64,000 nt of DNA from Pseudomonadota bacterium (GTDB lineage Bacteria; Pseudomonadota; Alphaproteobacteria; Rhodobacterales; Rhodobacteraceae). Every line of letters starts with the position of its first letter. The first letter of the stretch is position 1. Below the pieces are notes generated by a model. That model was not told the DNA's origin. It did not search any database and saw only the letters and a program-made list of their open reading frames with translations. Position numbers and translations under genes: made by a program. The DNA lies in the NCBI GenBank assembly GCA_018240425.1, contig JAFEFU010000071.1, positions 62,001 through 126,000 on the forward strand, written 5' to 3'. Positions 29,309 through 39,022 of this stretch are shown here, in pieces.

Positions 29309-29594
29309 CGAGCGCACATTCATCGCGGCCCGTTCATCTCGACTCGGGGCAGCGGAGCCGTAATTCAGCAAGATTCCCCTGCAAATTGTTACTTCTATAA
29401 CCATAACCACAACATGTTGACCTGATGCGCCACCCGGCGCGTTCCCATGCCATCCCGGCAGAGCAGGGCGGAGTATGGGAATTCGGTCACAGGTTCAGCA
29501 AAAAATGCACCCGTCCACGAAAATTCGGCAGAATGATTCGATGCGCCACCAGCGGCGGCGGGGATTTCCCGTCAATTCCCGTAGAAAGGTCCGG

Positions 29595-30070
29595 TCAGTC
29601 GGGATGCCGGGGCAGATGCCCGGATGGCGCCCTGTAGGGGCGCGTCACGTCCTTCAGCGTCACGTCCAGGCACTCGGCCTCGGCGGCGATCGCCCCGTCG
29701 CCGGCCAGCGTCAGGACCAGCCGCCCGGCGCCATCGGCCCCCGCCTCCCAGGCCAGCGACAGGACCGACAGGATCAGGTCCTTGTCATGCCGATCGAAAC
29801 CCTGGCTGGAGACCCCGCCGACATCGGCCGCGACCAGAAGCGCGCGCACCCTCTCGTAGGGCCGGCCCGCCGCTTCGGCGGCGGCGCGGTCTTCCCAGCG
29901 GAAGCGGTTCAGGAGCAGCGACAGCGTGCGCGCCCGGCGGTCCCAGAGGATGTCGGTTGCGGCCAGCACCGCGTCCTGGACCAGCGCCGACAGGACCGCC
30001 AGATCCTCGGGCCCTTCCGCGCGCAGGGTCAGCGCCGTCTCTGCCCCGTCCTCGAACCGCGCGTCCGCCA

Positions 30071-30074
<4 letters not shown>
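29595..30074 (-). CDS. DUF2948 family protein
   Basis: A 159-residue protein of unknown function, probably cytoplasmic (no signal peptide or membrane segment). The motif [11 protein letters not shown] and the [20 protein letters not shown] and LSLAWEAG stretches identify the alphaproteobacterial DUF2948 family, which regularly lies beside murA. The ATG at 30074 overlaps the murA stop by four bases, and a second ATG directly follows. Co-transcription with murA is likely. No biochemical role can be given. Confidence 0.85.
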
Positions 30075-31339
<1,265 letters not shown>

Positions 31340-31348
31340 CCGCCTGCC

Positions 31349-31528
31349 TCAGCTGTTCTGTTCTTCGTTGCCGGACCCGCCCGCCGCCCCGCCTTCGCGA
31401 TCGTCAAGCGCACCGTCTTCCCTTGCCCGCGCCTGCGCCTTGCGGCGCTGAAGGTTGGCCCGCAAGGCCGCCTTCAGCCGCTCGTCCCGCGTCGCCCGGG
31501 CATCGGGTTTTGCCGGTTTCCTGTCCAT
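31349..31528 (-). CDS. Small basic conserved protein (59 aa) upstream of murA
   Basis: A 59-residue protein MDRKPAKPDARATRDER... with a central basic helix (RLKAALRANLQRRKAQARAR) and an acidic, Gly-rich tail. TAGGAAG lies six bases before the ATG, the reading frame has strong third-position G+C, and the stop is 9 bases before murA, all favouring a real gene. The central RLKAALRANLxRRKAQARAR pattern looks like a small protein often seen beside murA in Rhodobacterales (from memory). Function unknown; nucleic-acid binding would fit its charge. Confidence 0.7.
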   Translation of the reverse strand: MDRKPAKPDARATRDERLKAALRANLQRRKAQARAREDGALDDREGGAAGGSGNEEQNS

Positions 31529-31572
31529 CCGCGACTTCCTACCCCGGAACGGACCGGGGGTCCAGATTGCCC

Positions 31573-31601
31573 TTGCGCGGGGCGGAATTTGCGACTAAAC
31601 G
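31573..31601 (+). promoter_or_regulatory. Promoter of tRNA-Thr
   Basis: TTGCGC (31573-31578) and TAAACG (31596-31601) are separated by 17 bases and lie 29 bases before the mature tRNA 5' end. The spacing and the TTG-type -35 are convincing for a stable RNA promoter in this G+C-rich genome. Confidence 0.5.
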
Positions 31602-31630
31602 CGCCCCACGAAACGGACCACCAGACGGAC

Positions 31631-31705
<75 letters not shown>

Positions 31706-32195
31706 TCTTTCTCCCTTTCGGATCAAGAAGATAGGCGCTATCAAGGGCTTAGATTGACTTCGGTGCTACACCGGAGTGCTACACTATGGCCTTGCGGATG
31801 GCGCGGCCATTCAAATCGAGAACCGGAGTGTCGTGACGCCGGCCCTGCTGCCCTGCGCGGCCGCGCTGGTCGGCCCACCAATTGCGCCCTTTGGCCGTAT
31901 CCGGCGTCATTGCCAGACGGAAGAGCCGGCAGGAAGCTGGCTTTCTCCACAGTTTTCCGTCAGGATCCAGGGGTCAGCGCGGTGTGGCGGTGTGTGCCCT
32001 GATAGCTTCGCTGGCGGGGCGACCCGAGCACCCGGGTCGCCACGGTTCTGGTTGTGCCCGCCGTTCGCTCCGCGCCTGACGGCAATGTGGCAGATGCCAA
32101 TCCGGCCCCTGCCGCGACCCAACACAGCCGAGTCCGGGACCAGACCCCGCCATATCGCCAGCCTGGGCGACTCGCCGCCGCGCGCGACCGTCCCG
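31706..32195. other. Gene-poor region downstream of tRNA-Thr
   Basis: 490 bases with no intact gene and visibly lower, more mixed base composition than the flanks. It contains a repeated GTGCTACAC (31763 and 31776), the integrase-like remnant listed separately, and a perfect 9-bp hairpin GGCGACCCG-AGCACC-CGGGTCGCC (32018-32041). Overlapping open frames on both strands show no family resemblance. The position next to a tRNA 3' end suggests the scar of a lost integrative element. Confidence 0.5.
31786..31920 (+). pseudogene. Possible remnant of a phage-type tyrosine integrase (N-terminus)
   Basis: An ATG at 31786 opens MALRMARPFKSRTGVS and then hits TGA at 31834. This opening closely resembles the N-terminus of tyrosine integrases that start MALKMARPxKxxxTGVYxxRxxVPADL. 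Shifting frame near the stop continues as TPALLPCAAALVGPP, faintly like the following VPADLRALVG. A duplicated GTGCTACAC just before the ATG is, from memory, common ahead of such integrases. No catalytic domain remains. The evidence is short and the call tentative. Confidence 0.35.
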
Positions 32196-32489
32196 TCACA
32201 CCCCCGAAAGCCCCTCCACGATCACCACATGGGCGATGCAGGCGCCCTCGCGCCGGGCGCGGGCGGCGCGGTATTCGGGCGAGTGATAGCAGTCGCGCGC
32301 CGCCTGAAGGCTGGGAAACTCGATCAGCACATGGCGGTCGAGGGCAGGCCCCTCAAGCACCTCGGACGCGCCGCCACGCGCGAGGAAGCGGGCGCCGTGG
32401 CGGGTGAAGGCGGCGGGCGCCAGCGCCTGATAGCCGGCATAGGCGGCGGGGTCGGTGACGGTGACATGGGCGATCCAGTAGGCGGTCAT
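32196..32489 (-). CDS. DUF1330 domain protein
   Basis: A 97-residue ferredoxin-like-fold protein: MTAYWIAHVTVTDPAAYAGY, ARFLARGGASEVLEG, RHVLIEFPSLQAARDCYHSP and YRAARARREG are the DUF1330 landmarks. The family is related to dimeric alpha-beta barrel monooxygenase/isomerase-like proteins but has no firmly assigned reaction. The ATG overlaps the stop of the GntR gene by four bases, so the two form one transcript, read away from the transporter genes. Confidence 0.88.
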   Translation of the reverse strand: MTAYWIAHVTVTDPAAYAGYQALAPAAFTRHGARFLARGGASEVLEGPALDRHVLIEFPSLQAARDCYHSPEYRAARARREGACIAHVVIVEGLSGV

Positions 32490-33193
32490 CGCGGGCCGCC
32501 CCCTCCGTCGCCACCCTCGCCCTCCAGAAGCCGGCGGGCGATCCCGGCCGCCTCGCCCAGGTGGACGCGCACCGCCTGGGCCGCCGCCTTCGCGTCGTTG
32601 GCGCAGACCGCCTCGCAGATGCGCGCCATGCGCTCGGGGCCCGAGGCCCGCCGCTCGGTCGTGGCCAGCGTCAGGGCGCGCAGCCGCGAGATGCGGCCGT
32701 TCAGGCGCTGGACGATGTCCCAGGCGATCTGGTGGCCGGCCGCGCTGAAGATCACCTCGTAGAAGCGCGTCGTCGCAAGATAGAGGCGCTGCGGATCGGC
32801 CTCGGCGGCGGCGGCGGCCAGGGCGGCATGGGCGGCGCGGAGGTCGGCCTTGACCTGCCCGTCGGCCCGGCGCGCGCAGTCGGCGGCGGCCTCGGACTCC
32901 AGCAGGACCCGGATCGCGTAGATCTGTGCGGCCTGCGCCCAGTCCAGCCTTGCCACCACCGGGCCGCTGCGGGGCGCGACCTCGACCAGCCCCTCGGCCT
33001 CGAGATAGCGGATCGCCTCGCGCACCACCGAGCGCGAGACGCCCAGTTGGTCGCACAGCGTCCGCTCGACCAGACGCTCGCCCGAGCGGAACCGGCCGAG
33101 GATGATCGCCGTGCGCAGCCGCTCGACCGCGATCTCGCGCAGGGTCTGCGGCAGATGGTCGATCTTCAGGTCGTCGTGCGCGGCATTCTCCAT
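32486..33193 (-). CDS. GntR-family regulator (FadR/FCD subfamily)
   Basis: A 235-residue regulator: N-terminal winged helix-turn-helix (VERTLCDQLGVSRSVVREAI, EGLVEVAPRSGPVVARL) and an all-helical FCD ligand domain from about residue 85 onward, typical of sensors for carboxylates or other small acids. The ATG at 33193 was chosen; the frame is open upstream through the operator region. It is divergent from the ABC importer operon, with a CATAC-T-GTATG palindrome between them, which suggests it regulates itself and the importer. Confidence 0.9.
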   Translation of the reverse strand: MENAAHDDLKIDHLPQTLREIAVERLRTAIILGRFRSGERLVERTLCDQLGVSRSVVREAIRYLEAEGLVEVAPRSGPVVARLDWAQAAQIYAIRVLLESEAAADCARRADGQVKADLRAAHAALAAAAAEADPQRLYLATTRFYEVIFSAAGHQIAWDIVQRLNGRISRLRALTLATTERRASGPERMARICEAVCANDAKAAAQAVRVHLGEAAGIARRLLEGEGGDGGGGPR

Positions 33194-33237
33194 GCGCCGA
33201 CCATACCGGCGCCCCCGCCGCGTTTCAAGCGATACGG

Positions 33238-33248
33238 CATACTGTATG
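33238..33248. promoter_or_regulatory. Candidate GntR operator
   Basis: CATAC-T-GTATG is a perfect 5-bp inverted repeat with one central base, followed after two bases by another GGTATG. It lies 45 bases upstream of the GntR-type ATG, in an A+T-rich island of an otherwise G+C-rich region. Size and symmetry fit FCD-type GntR operators. Confidence 0.5.
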
Positions 33249-33346
33249 ATGGTATGTCGAATGGCCAAGGTACGGGCGCCGCCGGCCGCGGCGATTCGCC
33301 GCCATGCCGGGCATGGCCCCCGGAACGCCGCCCGATCTGTAGCAAA

Positions 33347-33367
33347 CTGTCGCTTTTTACCCGACAG
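33347..33367. promoter_or_regulatory. Inverted repeat upstream of the ABC importer operon
   Basis: CTGTCG (33347-33352) and CGACAG (33362-33367) form a perfect 6-bp inverted repeat with a 9-base spacer, about 100 bases before the binding-protein ATG. It may be an operator near the importer promoter or part of the leader. No regulator can be assigned. Confidence 0.35.
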
Positions 33368-33468
33368 GGCGCTAACCCGGGCGATCTCGCCAAGCCCCGC
33401 GATTGCGGTATCGTCAGCATCGGGAAATGCGCGCCTTGCGGCGCCAAAGACGCAACAGGGAGACAGGA

Positions 33469-34422
33469 ATGAAAGCGCCCTTCACCGGCGGGCTCGCCCG
33501 CATTCTCATGGCGGCCGCACTGGCAGCGATGCCCGCGGCGGGCTTTGCCGCCAATGCCGACGAGACCATCAAGCTGACGGTGATCAATTCGTCCGACACC
33601 GACGTGCCGACCTACATCCTCGGCCATGTGCTGCAAAAGGCGGGCTTCAACGTCGATTACGTCTCGGCCGACTATACCGCCGGCCTGACCGGACTGAAGC
33701 AGGGCGACCTGCACACCTTCTTCTGCTGGGACACGACCTGGGACGCCTGCCAGGAGGCCGTCGCCTCGGGCAGCGTCATCAATGCCGGCTCATCGGGCAT
33801 CGCCGTGCACGAGGGCTGGTGGTATCCGAAATACCTCGAACAGTCCTGCCCCGGCCTGCCCGACTACAAGGCGCTGCTGCAAGAGGGCTGCGTCAAGGCG
33901 CTGGCCACCGCCGAGACCGAGCCCAAGGCCCAGTTCGTCGGCGCGCCCGCCGACTGGACCACCTATGTCGACGAAACCATCGACGCCTTCGGGTTGCAGT
34001 TCCAGCCGATCACCTCAGGGAGTTCCGGCGCGCTGATCGCCACTCTGAAGGGCGCCTATGACCGCAAGGAGCCGATCATGGGCTGGGGCTACAGCCCCCA
34101 CTGGTTCTTCGACAAGGCGGACGGCGGCTTCGTCCAGTTCCCCGACTACGAACCCGCCTGCTTCACCGATCCGAAGTGGGGTCCGGTCCCCGACAAGACC
34201 CATGACTGCAAGACCCCCTCGGGCTTCCTGTGGAAGCTGATGAACCGCGACATCTCGCTCAAGGCCCCGGCGGCGGCGCGCATCCTCTATCTCTTCACCC
34301 TCGACGCCAAGACCGTCGCCGACGGGATGGAAAAGATCGACGTCAAGGGCGAAAGCTACGACAAGATGGCCGAGGACTGGGTGAACGCCAACGAGTCCGT
34401 CTGGCGCGCCTGGCTGAAGTAA
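33469..34422 (+). CDS. ABC importer substrate-binding protein, betaine/choline type (OpuAC family)
   Basis: A 317-residue periplasmic protein with a signal peptide (MKAPFTGGLARILMAAALAA, likely cut after GFA near residue 27). The type II binding fold of the glycine-betaine OpuAC family is recognisable. Many Trp/Tyr residues (FFCWDTTWDAC, EGWWYPKY, GWGYSPHWFF) could build the aromatic cage that holds quaternary or trimethyl-ammonium groups. Betaine, choline, carnitine or trimethylamine N-oxide are all possible. The ATG has a GGGAGACAGGA ribosome-binding site. First gene of an importer operon. Confidence 0.85.
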   Translation: MKAPFTGGLARILMAAALAAMPAAGFAANADETIKLTVINSSDTDVPTYILGHVLQKAGFNVDYVSADYTAGLTGLKQGDLHTFFCWDTTWDACQEAVASGSVINAGSSGIAVHEGWWYPKYLEQSCPGLPDYKALLQEGCVKALATAETEPKAQFVGAPADWTTYVDETIDAFGLQFQPITSGSSGALIATLKGAYDRKEPIMGWGYSPHWFFDKADGGFVQFPDYEPACFTDPKWGPVPDKTHDCKTPSGFLWKLMNRDISLKAPAAARILYLFTLDAKTVADGMEKIDVKGESYDKMAEDWVNANESVWRAWLK

Positions 34423-34445
34423 CCGCCGCACGCTCCCTGGCGGCA

Positions 34446-34484
34446 GGAAGGACGGCGGGCGATCCTCGCCCGTCCGTTCTTTCC
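34446..34484 (+). promoter_or_regulatory. Intercistronic stem-loop between binding protein and ATPase genes
   Basis: CGGGCGA-TCC-TCGCCCG is a perfect 7-bp stem (34456-34472) extended outward by an imperfect GGAAGGACGG/TCCGTTCTTTCC helix. It lies just after the binding-protein stop. Such hairpins commonly protect the upstream mRNA or end part of the transcripts, so that the binding protein is made in excess over the ATPase and permease. Confidence 0.55.
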
Positions 34485-34538
34485 TGTCCGCCCCCCGCCC
34501 CCCCGCCCCCTCGCCGCCGCACACGAGAAGACCCGCCC

Positions 34539-35567
34539 ATGTCCGACACCTCACCGATCATCCGCTGCCAGAATGTCTGGAAACTCTACGGCCCCGGCGC
34601 CGAGGCGCTGAGCGGCCAGTCCGCCAGCCGGCTGGACGACGCCTTCCTTGCGGCGCGCGGGCTGGTGCCGGCGGTGCGCGACGTGACGCTCGACATCCGC
34701 CAGGGCGAGATCTTCGTGATCATGGGCCTGTCGGGTTCGGGCAAGTCGACGCTGGTGCGCTGCATGACCGGGCTGGTGGACACGACGCTCGGCGATCTCT
34801 GGATCGGCGCGGACAACCTGCGCGGCATCGAGGCGAAGCGGCTGGTCGACATCCGCCGGCGCAGGATCAGCATGGTGTTCCAGGATTTCGCGCTCCTGCC
34901 GCACCTGACCGTCCTCGACAACATCGCCTTTCCCCTCCGCGTCCAGGGCATGGGCCGCGAGGCGCGGCTCAAGCGGGCGCGCGAACTGGCCGAACTGGTG
35001 GCGCTGACGGGGCGCGAGGACCGTTTCCCGCATGAACTGTCGGGCGGCCAGCAGCAAAGGGTGGGCATCGCCCGAAGCCTGACCACCGACCCCGAGATCT
35101 GGTTCCTGGACGAGCCCTTCTCGGCCCTCGATCCCCTGATCCGGCACGAGATGCAGGACGAATTCCTGCGGCTTCAGGGCACTCTGCACAAGACCATCGT
35201 CTTCATCACCCACGATTTCGAAGAGGCGATCCGCATCGCCGACCGCATCGCCATCATGCACGACGGCCGCGTGGTGCAGGTCGACACGCCCGAGGGGCTG
35301 ATCCTGAACCCCGCCGATGCCTATGTCGCCGAATTCACCCGCAAGATCCCGCGCCACCGGGTGATGCGGGCCGGTTCGCTGACCCGCCCGGCGCCGGCGC
35401 AGACCGAGGGAACGCCGGTGCCGGCAACGGCGCTGGTGGCCGACATCGCGGCGCGCGTGCTCGCCTCGGACCGGCCGGTGCCGGTCGCCGACGAGAAGGG
35501 CGCGATCATCGGCGCGGTGGACCGCGACCGGGTCATCGCCGCCATCTGCGGCACGGACGCGGCATGA
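34539..35567 (+). CDS. ABC importer ATP-binding protein, betaine/proline type (ProV-like)
   Basis: A 342-residue ATPase: Walker A GLSGSGKST (63-71), Q-loop MVFQDFALLPH, signature LSGGQQQR (167-174), Walker B WFLDEP (188-193) and H-loop FITHD. The ProV-type insertion between strand 1 and Walker A (residues about 18-45, GPGAEALSG...LVPAVRDVT) is present. The C-terminal 70 residues are a shortened CBS-like tail (VPVADEKGAIIGAVDRDRVI), only half of the pair found in osmosensing OpuA/ProV. It overlaps the permease gene by four bases. Confidence 0.93.
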   Translation: MSDTSPIIRCQNVWKLYGPGAEALSGQSASRLDDAFLAARGLVPAVRDVTLDIRQGEIFVIMGLSGSGKSTLVRCMTGLVDTTLGDLWIGADNLRGIEAKRLVDIRRRRISMVFQDFALLPHLTVLDNIAFPLRVQGMGREARLKRARELAELVALTGREDRFPHELSGGQQQRVGIARSLTTDPEIWFLDEPFSALDPLIRHEMQDEFLRLQGTLHKTIVFITHDFEEAIRIADRIAIMHDGRVVQVDTPEGLILNPADAYVAEFTRKIPRHRVMRAGSLTRPAPAQTEGTPVPATALVADIAARVLASDRPVPVADEKGAIIGAVDRDRVIAAICGTDAA

Positions 35568-37579
35568 TGATGGCCGCGCTGATCCGCAGACCGCCGCCGG
35601 CGGCCTCCGCCGCCGGCCGCGCCAGGATGCAGGCCGCCGCCGCCGTGCTCGGCCTGATCCTCGCCCTCGTCCTGGCCGCGCTCTGGCGCGACGCGCTTCC
35701 CGCCTGGGTGGTGCGCCCGCCCAAGGGCTGGCTGTTCGACCTGGCCGGGCCGGTCAACCGCTTCCTGGCATGGCTGTCGCAGGAGGCCGCGATCGGCCCG
35801 GTGACGGTCAAGGGCCTCACCCGCGGCATCGCCTCGGGCTTCGCGCTGCCGCTCGATCTGCTGCAGGGGCTGCTGGTCAAGGGCATCGACCTGCCGCTGC
35901 CCGGCGGCACCCTCCGCCTCGCGGCGTTGCCCTGGTGGGCGCTGGCGGCGGCCGCGGCGATCTTCGGGCACTGGGTGGCGGGGCGGCGGGCCGCCGGGCT
36001 GGTCCTGGCCACCTGCGGCTATTTCCTCGTCCTCGGCCTGTGGGAGGCGGCGATGCAGACGCTGGCCTCGGTCGCCGTGGCGGTGGTGGTGGGCGCCATC
36101 CTCGGCATCGCCCTTGGTGCCGCCGCCCATCGCTGGCCGCGCCTCGATGCCGGGCTGAACCTCGTCTATGACGTGATGCAGACCCTGCCGGTCTTTTCCT
36201 ACCTGGTGCCGATCCTCCTGTTCTTCGGCTTCGGCCCGGTGGCGGCGCTGATTGCCACGGTGATCTACGCCATGCCGCCGATGGCCCGCAACACCACGCT
36301 GGCGCTCCGCCGCCTGCCCGCCTCGGTCATGGAACTGGCCAGCATGGCCGGCTGCTCGCCCCGCCAGCGCCTGTTCCTGGTGCTGTTGCCCGCCGCGCGC
36401 CAGGGGCTGCTGACCGGCTTCAACCAGCTGGTCATGCTGTCGCTTTCTGCCGTCATCATCGCCTCGGTCATCGGCGCGGGCGGGCTGGGCAATGTGGTCC
36501 TCCAGGGGTTGAAGTCCATGCAGCTCGGCCGCGCCTTCGAGGCCGGGCTCGGCATCACCCTCATGGCCATCGTGCTCGACCGGCTGTCGCACGCCGTGGC
36601 GCTGCGCCGGCCGGCCCACGGCAACCAGCGGGCGGGGCTGCGCCGCCACCCGGCCCTTTACGGCGCGCTGGCGATCCTCGTGGCCGGGCTGGCCGCGGCG
36701 CAGACGGTGCCGGCCCTGCGCGACTTCCCCGAGGCGCTGACCGGATCGAGCGGCCGGACCCTCGACAATTTCTTCGCCTGGGCGAACGTGGCGCTCGAGG
36801 CGCCGATCGGCGCGGTCCGCGACGGGGTCGTCCGTCACCTGTTCCGCCCGGCGAAAGAGGCGCTTCTGGCGCTGCCCTGGCTGGCGATGGCGGGGCTGGT
36901 CGCGGTGCTGGCCTATGCGGCGAGCGGCGCGGCCCTCGCACTTGCCTGCACGGCGATGCTGGGCTTCATCGCGCTCACCGGCTATTGGGATCTGGCGATG
37001 ACCTCGCTCTATCTGGTGGGGATCTCGACCCTGATCGCCACGCTGATCGGCTTTCCCATCGGCGTCCTCGCCGCCCAGGGGCCGCGGCTGGGCCGCATCA
37101 CCGCCCTTGTCATCGACACGCTCCAGACCCTGCCCACCTTCGTCTATCTGATCCCGGTGGTCATGCTTTTCGGCCTTGGCGACTTTCCGGCGATGGTGGC
37201 GATCGTGCTGTTCGCCCTGCCGCCGGCGATCCGCTATCCGATGGACGGGATCGCCCGGGTTCCGAAGTCGCTGGTCGAGGCCGCGGACATGGCGGGCTGC
37301 ACCCGGCTTCAGCGGCTGGCCCTCGTCCAGATACCCCAGGCACTCCCCGAGATCATGCTCGGCCTCTCGCAGACGATCCTGATGGCCTTCGGGATGCTGG
37401 TCATCACCGCGCTGGTCGGCACAAGGGGGCTTGAGCAGGAAACCCTGGTCGCGGTCAGCAAGGCCCGCGTCGGCGAGGGGCTGATCGCCGGCCTCGGCAT
37501 CTCGTTCCTGTCGATCATGGCGGACCGGCTGATCACACACGGCAGCGCCCGCCTGCGCCGCCGCCTCGGCCAGGGCTGA
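35564..37579 (+). CDS. Double-length ABC importer permease (two fused permease domains)
   Basis: A 671-residue inner-membrane protein made of two consecutive binding-protein-dependent transport domains. Each has the coupling (EAA) motif: ELASMAGCSPRQRLFLVLLP in the first half and EAADMAGCTRLQRLALVQIP in the second, some 300 residues apart. Usual ProW/OpuAB proteins carry one such domain of about 280-350 residues and dimerise; here the dimer is encoded as one chain. Start ambiguity: three ATGs lie nearly in a row; the first overlaps the ATPase stop. Confidence 0.9.
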   Translation: MMMAALIRRPPPAASAAGRARMQAAAAVLGLILALVLAALWRDALPAWVVRPPKGWLFDLAGPVNRFLAWLSQEAAIGPVTVKGLTRGIASGFALPLDLLQGLLVKGIDLPLPGGTLRLAALPWWALAAAAAIFGHWVAGRRAAGLVLATCGYFLVLGLWEAAMQTLASVAVAVVVGAILGIALGAAAHRWPRLDAGLNLVYDVMQTLPVFSYLVPILLFFGFGPVAALIATVIYAMPPMARNTTLALRRLPASVMELASMAGCSPRQRLFLVLLPAARQGLLTGFNQLVMLSLSAVIIASVIGAGGLGNVVLQGLKSMQLGRAFEAGLGITLMAIVLDRLSHAVALRRPAHGNQRAGLRRHPALYGALAILVAGLAAAQTVPALRDFPEALTGSSGRTLDNFFAWANVALEAPIGAVRDGVVRHLFRPAKEALLALPWLAMAGLVAVLAYAASGAALALACTAMLGFIALTGYWDLAMTSLYLVGISTLIATLIGFPIGVLAAQGPRLGRITALVIDTLQTLPTFVYLIPVVMLFGLGDFPAMVAIVLFALPPAIRYPMDGIARVPKSLVEAADMAGCTRLQRLALVQIPQALPEIMLGLSQTILMAFGMLVITALVGTRGLEQETLVAVSKARVGEGLIAGLGISFLSIMADRLITHGSARLRRRLGQG

Positions 37580-37600
37580 GCAGGCGGGGACGGGTTGACG

Positions 37601-39022
37601 ATGGACCGCACCTCCTCGGCGCCGCCCAGGCCGCGGCTGTCGGCCCTGCCGGGGCACGAGTTGCGCCGGCTGGTCGGGCGGGGCGAGGTCTCGGTTCCCG
37701 AACTGGTCGCCGACAGCCTCGCCGCGATCGAGGCGCAGGACCGCCATTTCCACGCCTTCGTGATCACCTGCCCCGACCGGGCCCTGCGCGAGGCCGGCGC
37801 CGCCCAGGCGCGGCTTCGCAGGGGCGAGCCGCTGCCCCCCCTCTTCGGCCTGCCGCTCGCGGTCAAGGATTCAGAGCCGGTGGCGGGCCTGCCGATGGGC
37901 TGCGGCTCGCGCACGCTCGCGGCAGGGGTCGCGCCCGAGGATTCGATCCATGTCGCGCGGCTGCGGGCCGCCGGGGCAATCGTGGTCGGCAAGACCAATA
38001 CCCCCGAGTTCACCCTGCTGGGCGAAACCCGCAACGGGCTTGGCCCCGATACCCGCAACCCCTGGGACCGGACCCGCACCCCCGGCGGCTCGTCCGGCGG
38101 GTCGGCGGCGGCGCTGGCGGCGGGCATGGTGCCCCTGGCCACCGGCAGCGACACGGCGGGCTCGATCACGGTTCCGGCGGCCTTCTGCGGGCTGGTCGGG
38201 CTGAAGCCCAGCCACCGCCGCATTCCCCTCTGGCCGGGGTCCGAGGACTGGCAGCCCTTTTCCGATGTCGGCCCGATGGCGCGCACGGTGGCCGACCTCG
38301 CGCTGATGTTCGCCGCCGCCGCCGGGCCCGATCCGCGCGACCCCTGTGCCGCGGCCCCGCCACCCGCCACTCCGGCGCCCGCCCGCCTGCGCGTCGCCTG
38401 GTCGGCGACCCTCGCCGGGCTGCCGGTCGACCCCGCCTGCGCGGGGGCGGCCGAGACCCTCGCCCGTCTCCTCGCCGAGGCCGGGCACGAGGTCCGCCGC
38501 GCCGCGCCGCCCCTGCCCGATCCCGGCCCGGTGCTGGACCTCCTCGGCGCGGTCGAGGAGCACCGCGCGCGCGGCCATCTCCTGGACAGCGCACCCGATC
38601 TTCTGGAACCCGAAACCCGCGCCATCCTCGAACAGGGCCGCGCCGCCGACCCGGACGCGGTCGAGGCCGCCCGTTGCGCCTGGCGGCGGCTGACGGGCCT
38701 CTTCGCCACCTTCATGGCCGGGCGCGACCTTCTGGTGGTCCCTGCCACCGCCTGCGCCGCCTTTCCGCTGCGCCGCCCCCCCGCCAGCATCGGCGGGCGC
38801 GCGGTCAGACCCGACTGGCCCACCTATGCCCCCTTCAACATGCTGGCCAACCTGACCGGCTGCCCGGTCGCGACCCTGCCTGTCGGACTGACGCCGGACC
38901 GCCTGCCGGTCGGCGCGCTGGTCTTTGCAAAGCCCGGCTGCGACGAGCTTCTCCTGGCGGCGCTGGCCCGGGCCGAGGCGCTGCGCGGCCCGCTTCCCTT
39001 CGCGCCTATCCCGCCGCGTTGA
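37601..39022 (+). CDS. Amidase-signature-family hydrolase
   Basis: A 473-residue enzyme of the amidase signature family. The Ser-cisSer-Lys triad is visible: K89 in LPLAVKDSEP, S164 in TPGGSSGGSAAALAAG and nucleophile S188 in GSDTAGSITVP; spacings equal those of GatA. It is probably not GatA itself, because gatB/gatC are absent and the C-terminal half differs. It follows the permease after 21 bases, so it may hydrolyse an amide taken up by the importer. A TTG six bases upstream is a less likely start. The 3' end overlaps the converging XRE-type gene by 17 bases. Confidence 0.88.
   Translation: MDRTSSAPPRPRLSALPGHELRRLVGRGEVSVPELVADSLAAIEAQDRHFHAFVITCPDRALREAGAAQARLRRGEPLPPLFGLPLAVKDSEPVAGLPMGCGSRTLAAGVAPEDSIHVARLRAAGAIVVGKTNTPEFTLLGETRNGLGPDTRNPWDRTRTPGGSSGGSAAALAAGMVPLATGSDTAGSITVPAAFCGLVGLKPSHRRIPLWPGSEDWQPFSDVGPMARTVADLALMFAAAAGPDPRDPCAAAPPPATPAPARLRVAWSATLAGLPVDPACAGAAETLARLLAEAGHEVRRAAPPLPDPGPVLDLLGAVEEHRARGHLLDSAPDLLEPETRAILEQGRAADPDAVEAARCAWRRLTGLFATFMAGRDLLVVPATACAAFPLRRPPASIGGRAVRPDWPTYAPFNMLANLTGCPVATLPVGLTPDRLPVGALVFAKPGCDELLLAALARAEALRGPLPFAPIPPR

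Larger units (their letters stand above)
28980..29594. other. 615-base non-coding leader of mraZ
   Basis: No convincing gene is present on either strand between mraZ and the DUF2948 gene. Besides the hairpin and box array listed separately, two further pairs of boxes with 10-bp period occur: TCCC at 29443 and 29453, and TTCCC at 29566 and 29576. An 11-base direct repeat GATGCGCCACC occurs at about 29424 and 29539. An A+T-rich stretch at 29375-29420 (minus strand TTGTGG...AACAAT with 16 bases between) is the best promoter candidate for the whole cluster, but it is weak. Confidence 0.5.

Noticed and set aside
31776..32762. 328-codon plus-strand open frame after the tRNA
   Set aside because: Runs through the gene-poor spacer into the antisense of the DUF1330 and GntR genes; no domain and composition changes midway.
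33469..37579. Assignment of the importer as the trimethylamine N-oxide system TmoXVW
   Set aside because: Aromatic residues would fit, but no trimethylamine monooxygenase, TMAO demethylase or related gene is nearby, and betaine or choline fit equally. Left as betaine type.
37601..39022. Amidase as GatA of the glutamyl-tRNA amidotransferase
   Set aside because: gatB and gatC are absent, it is in an importer operon, and the C-terminal half does not look like GatA.
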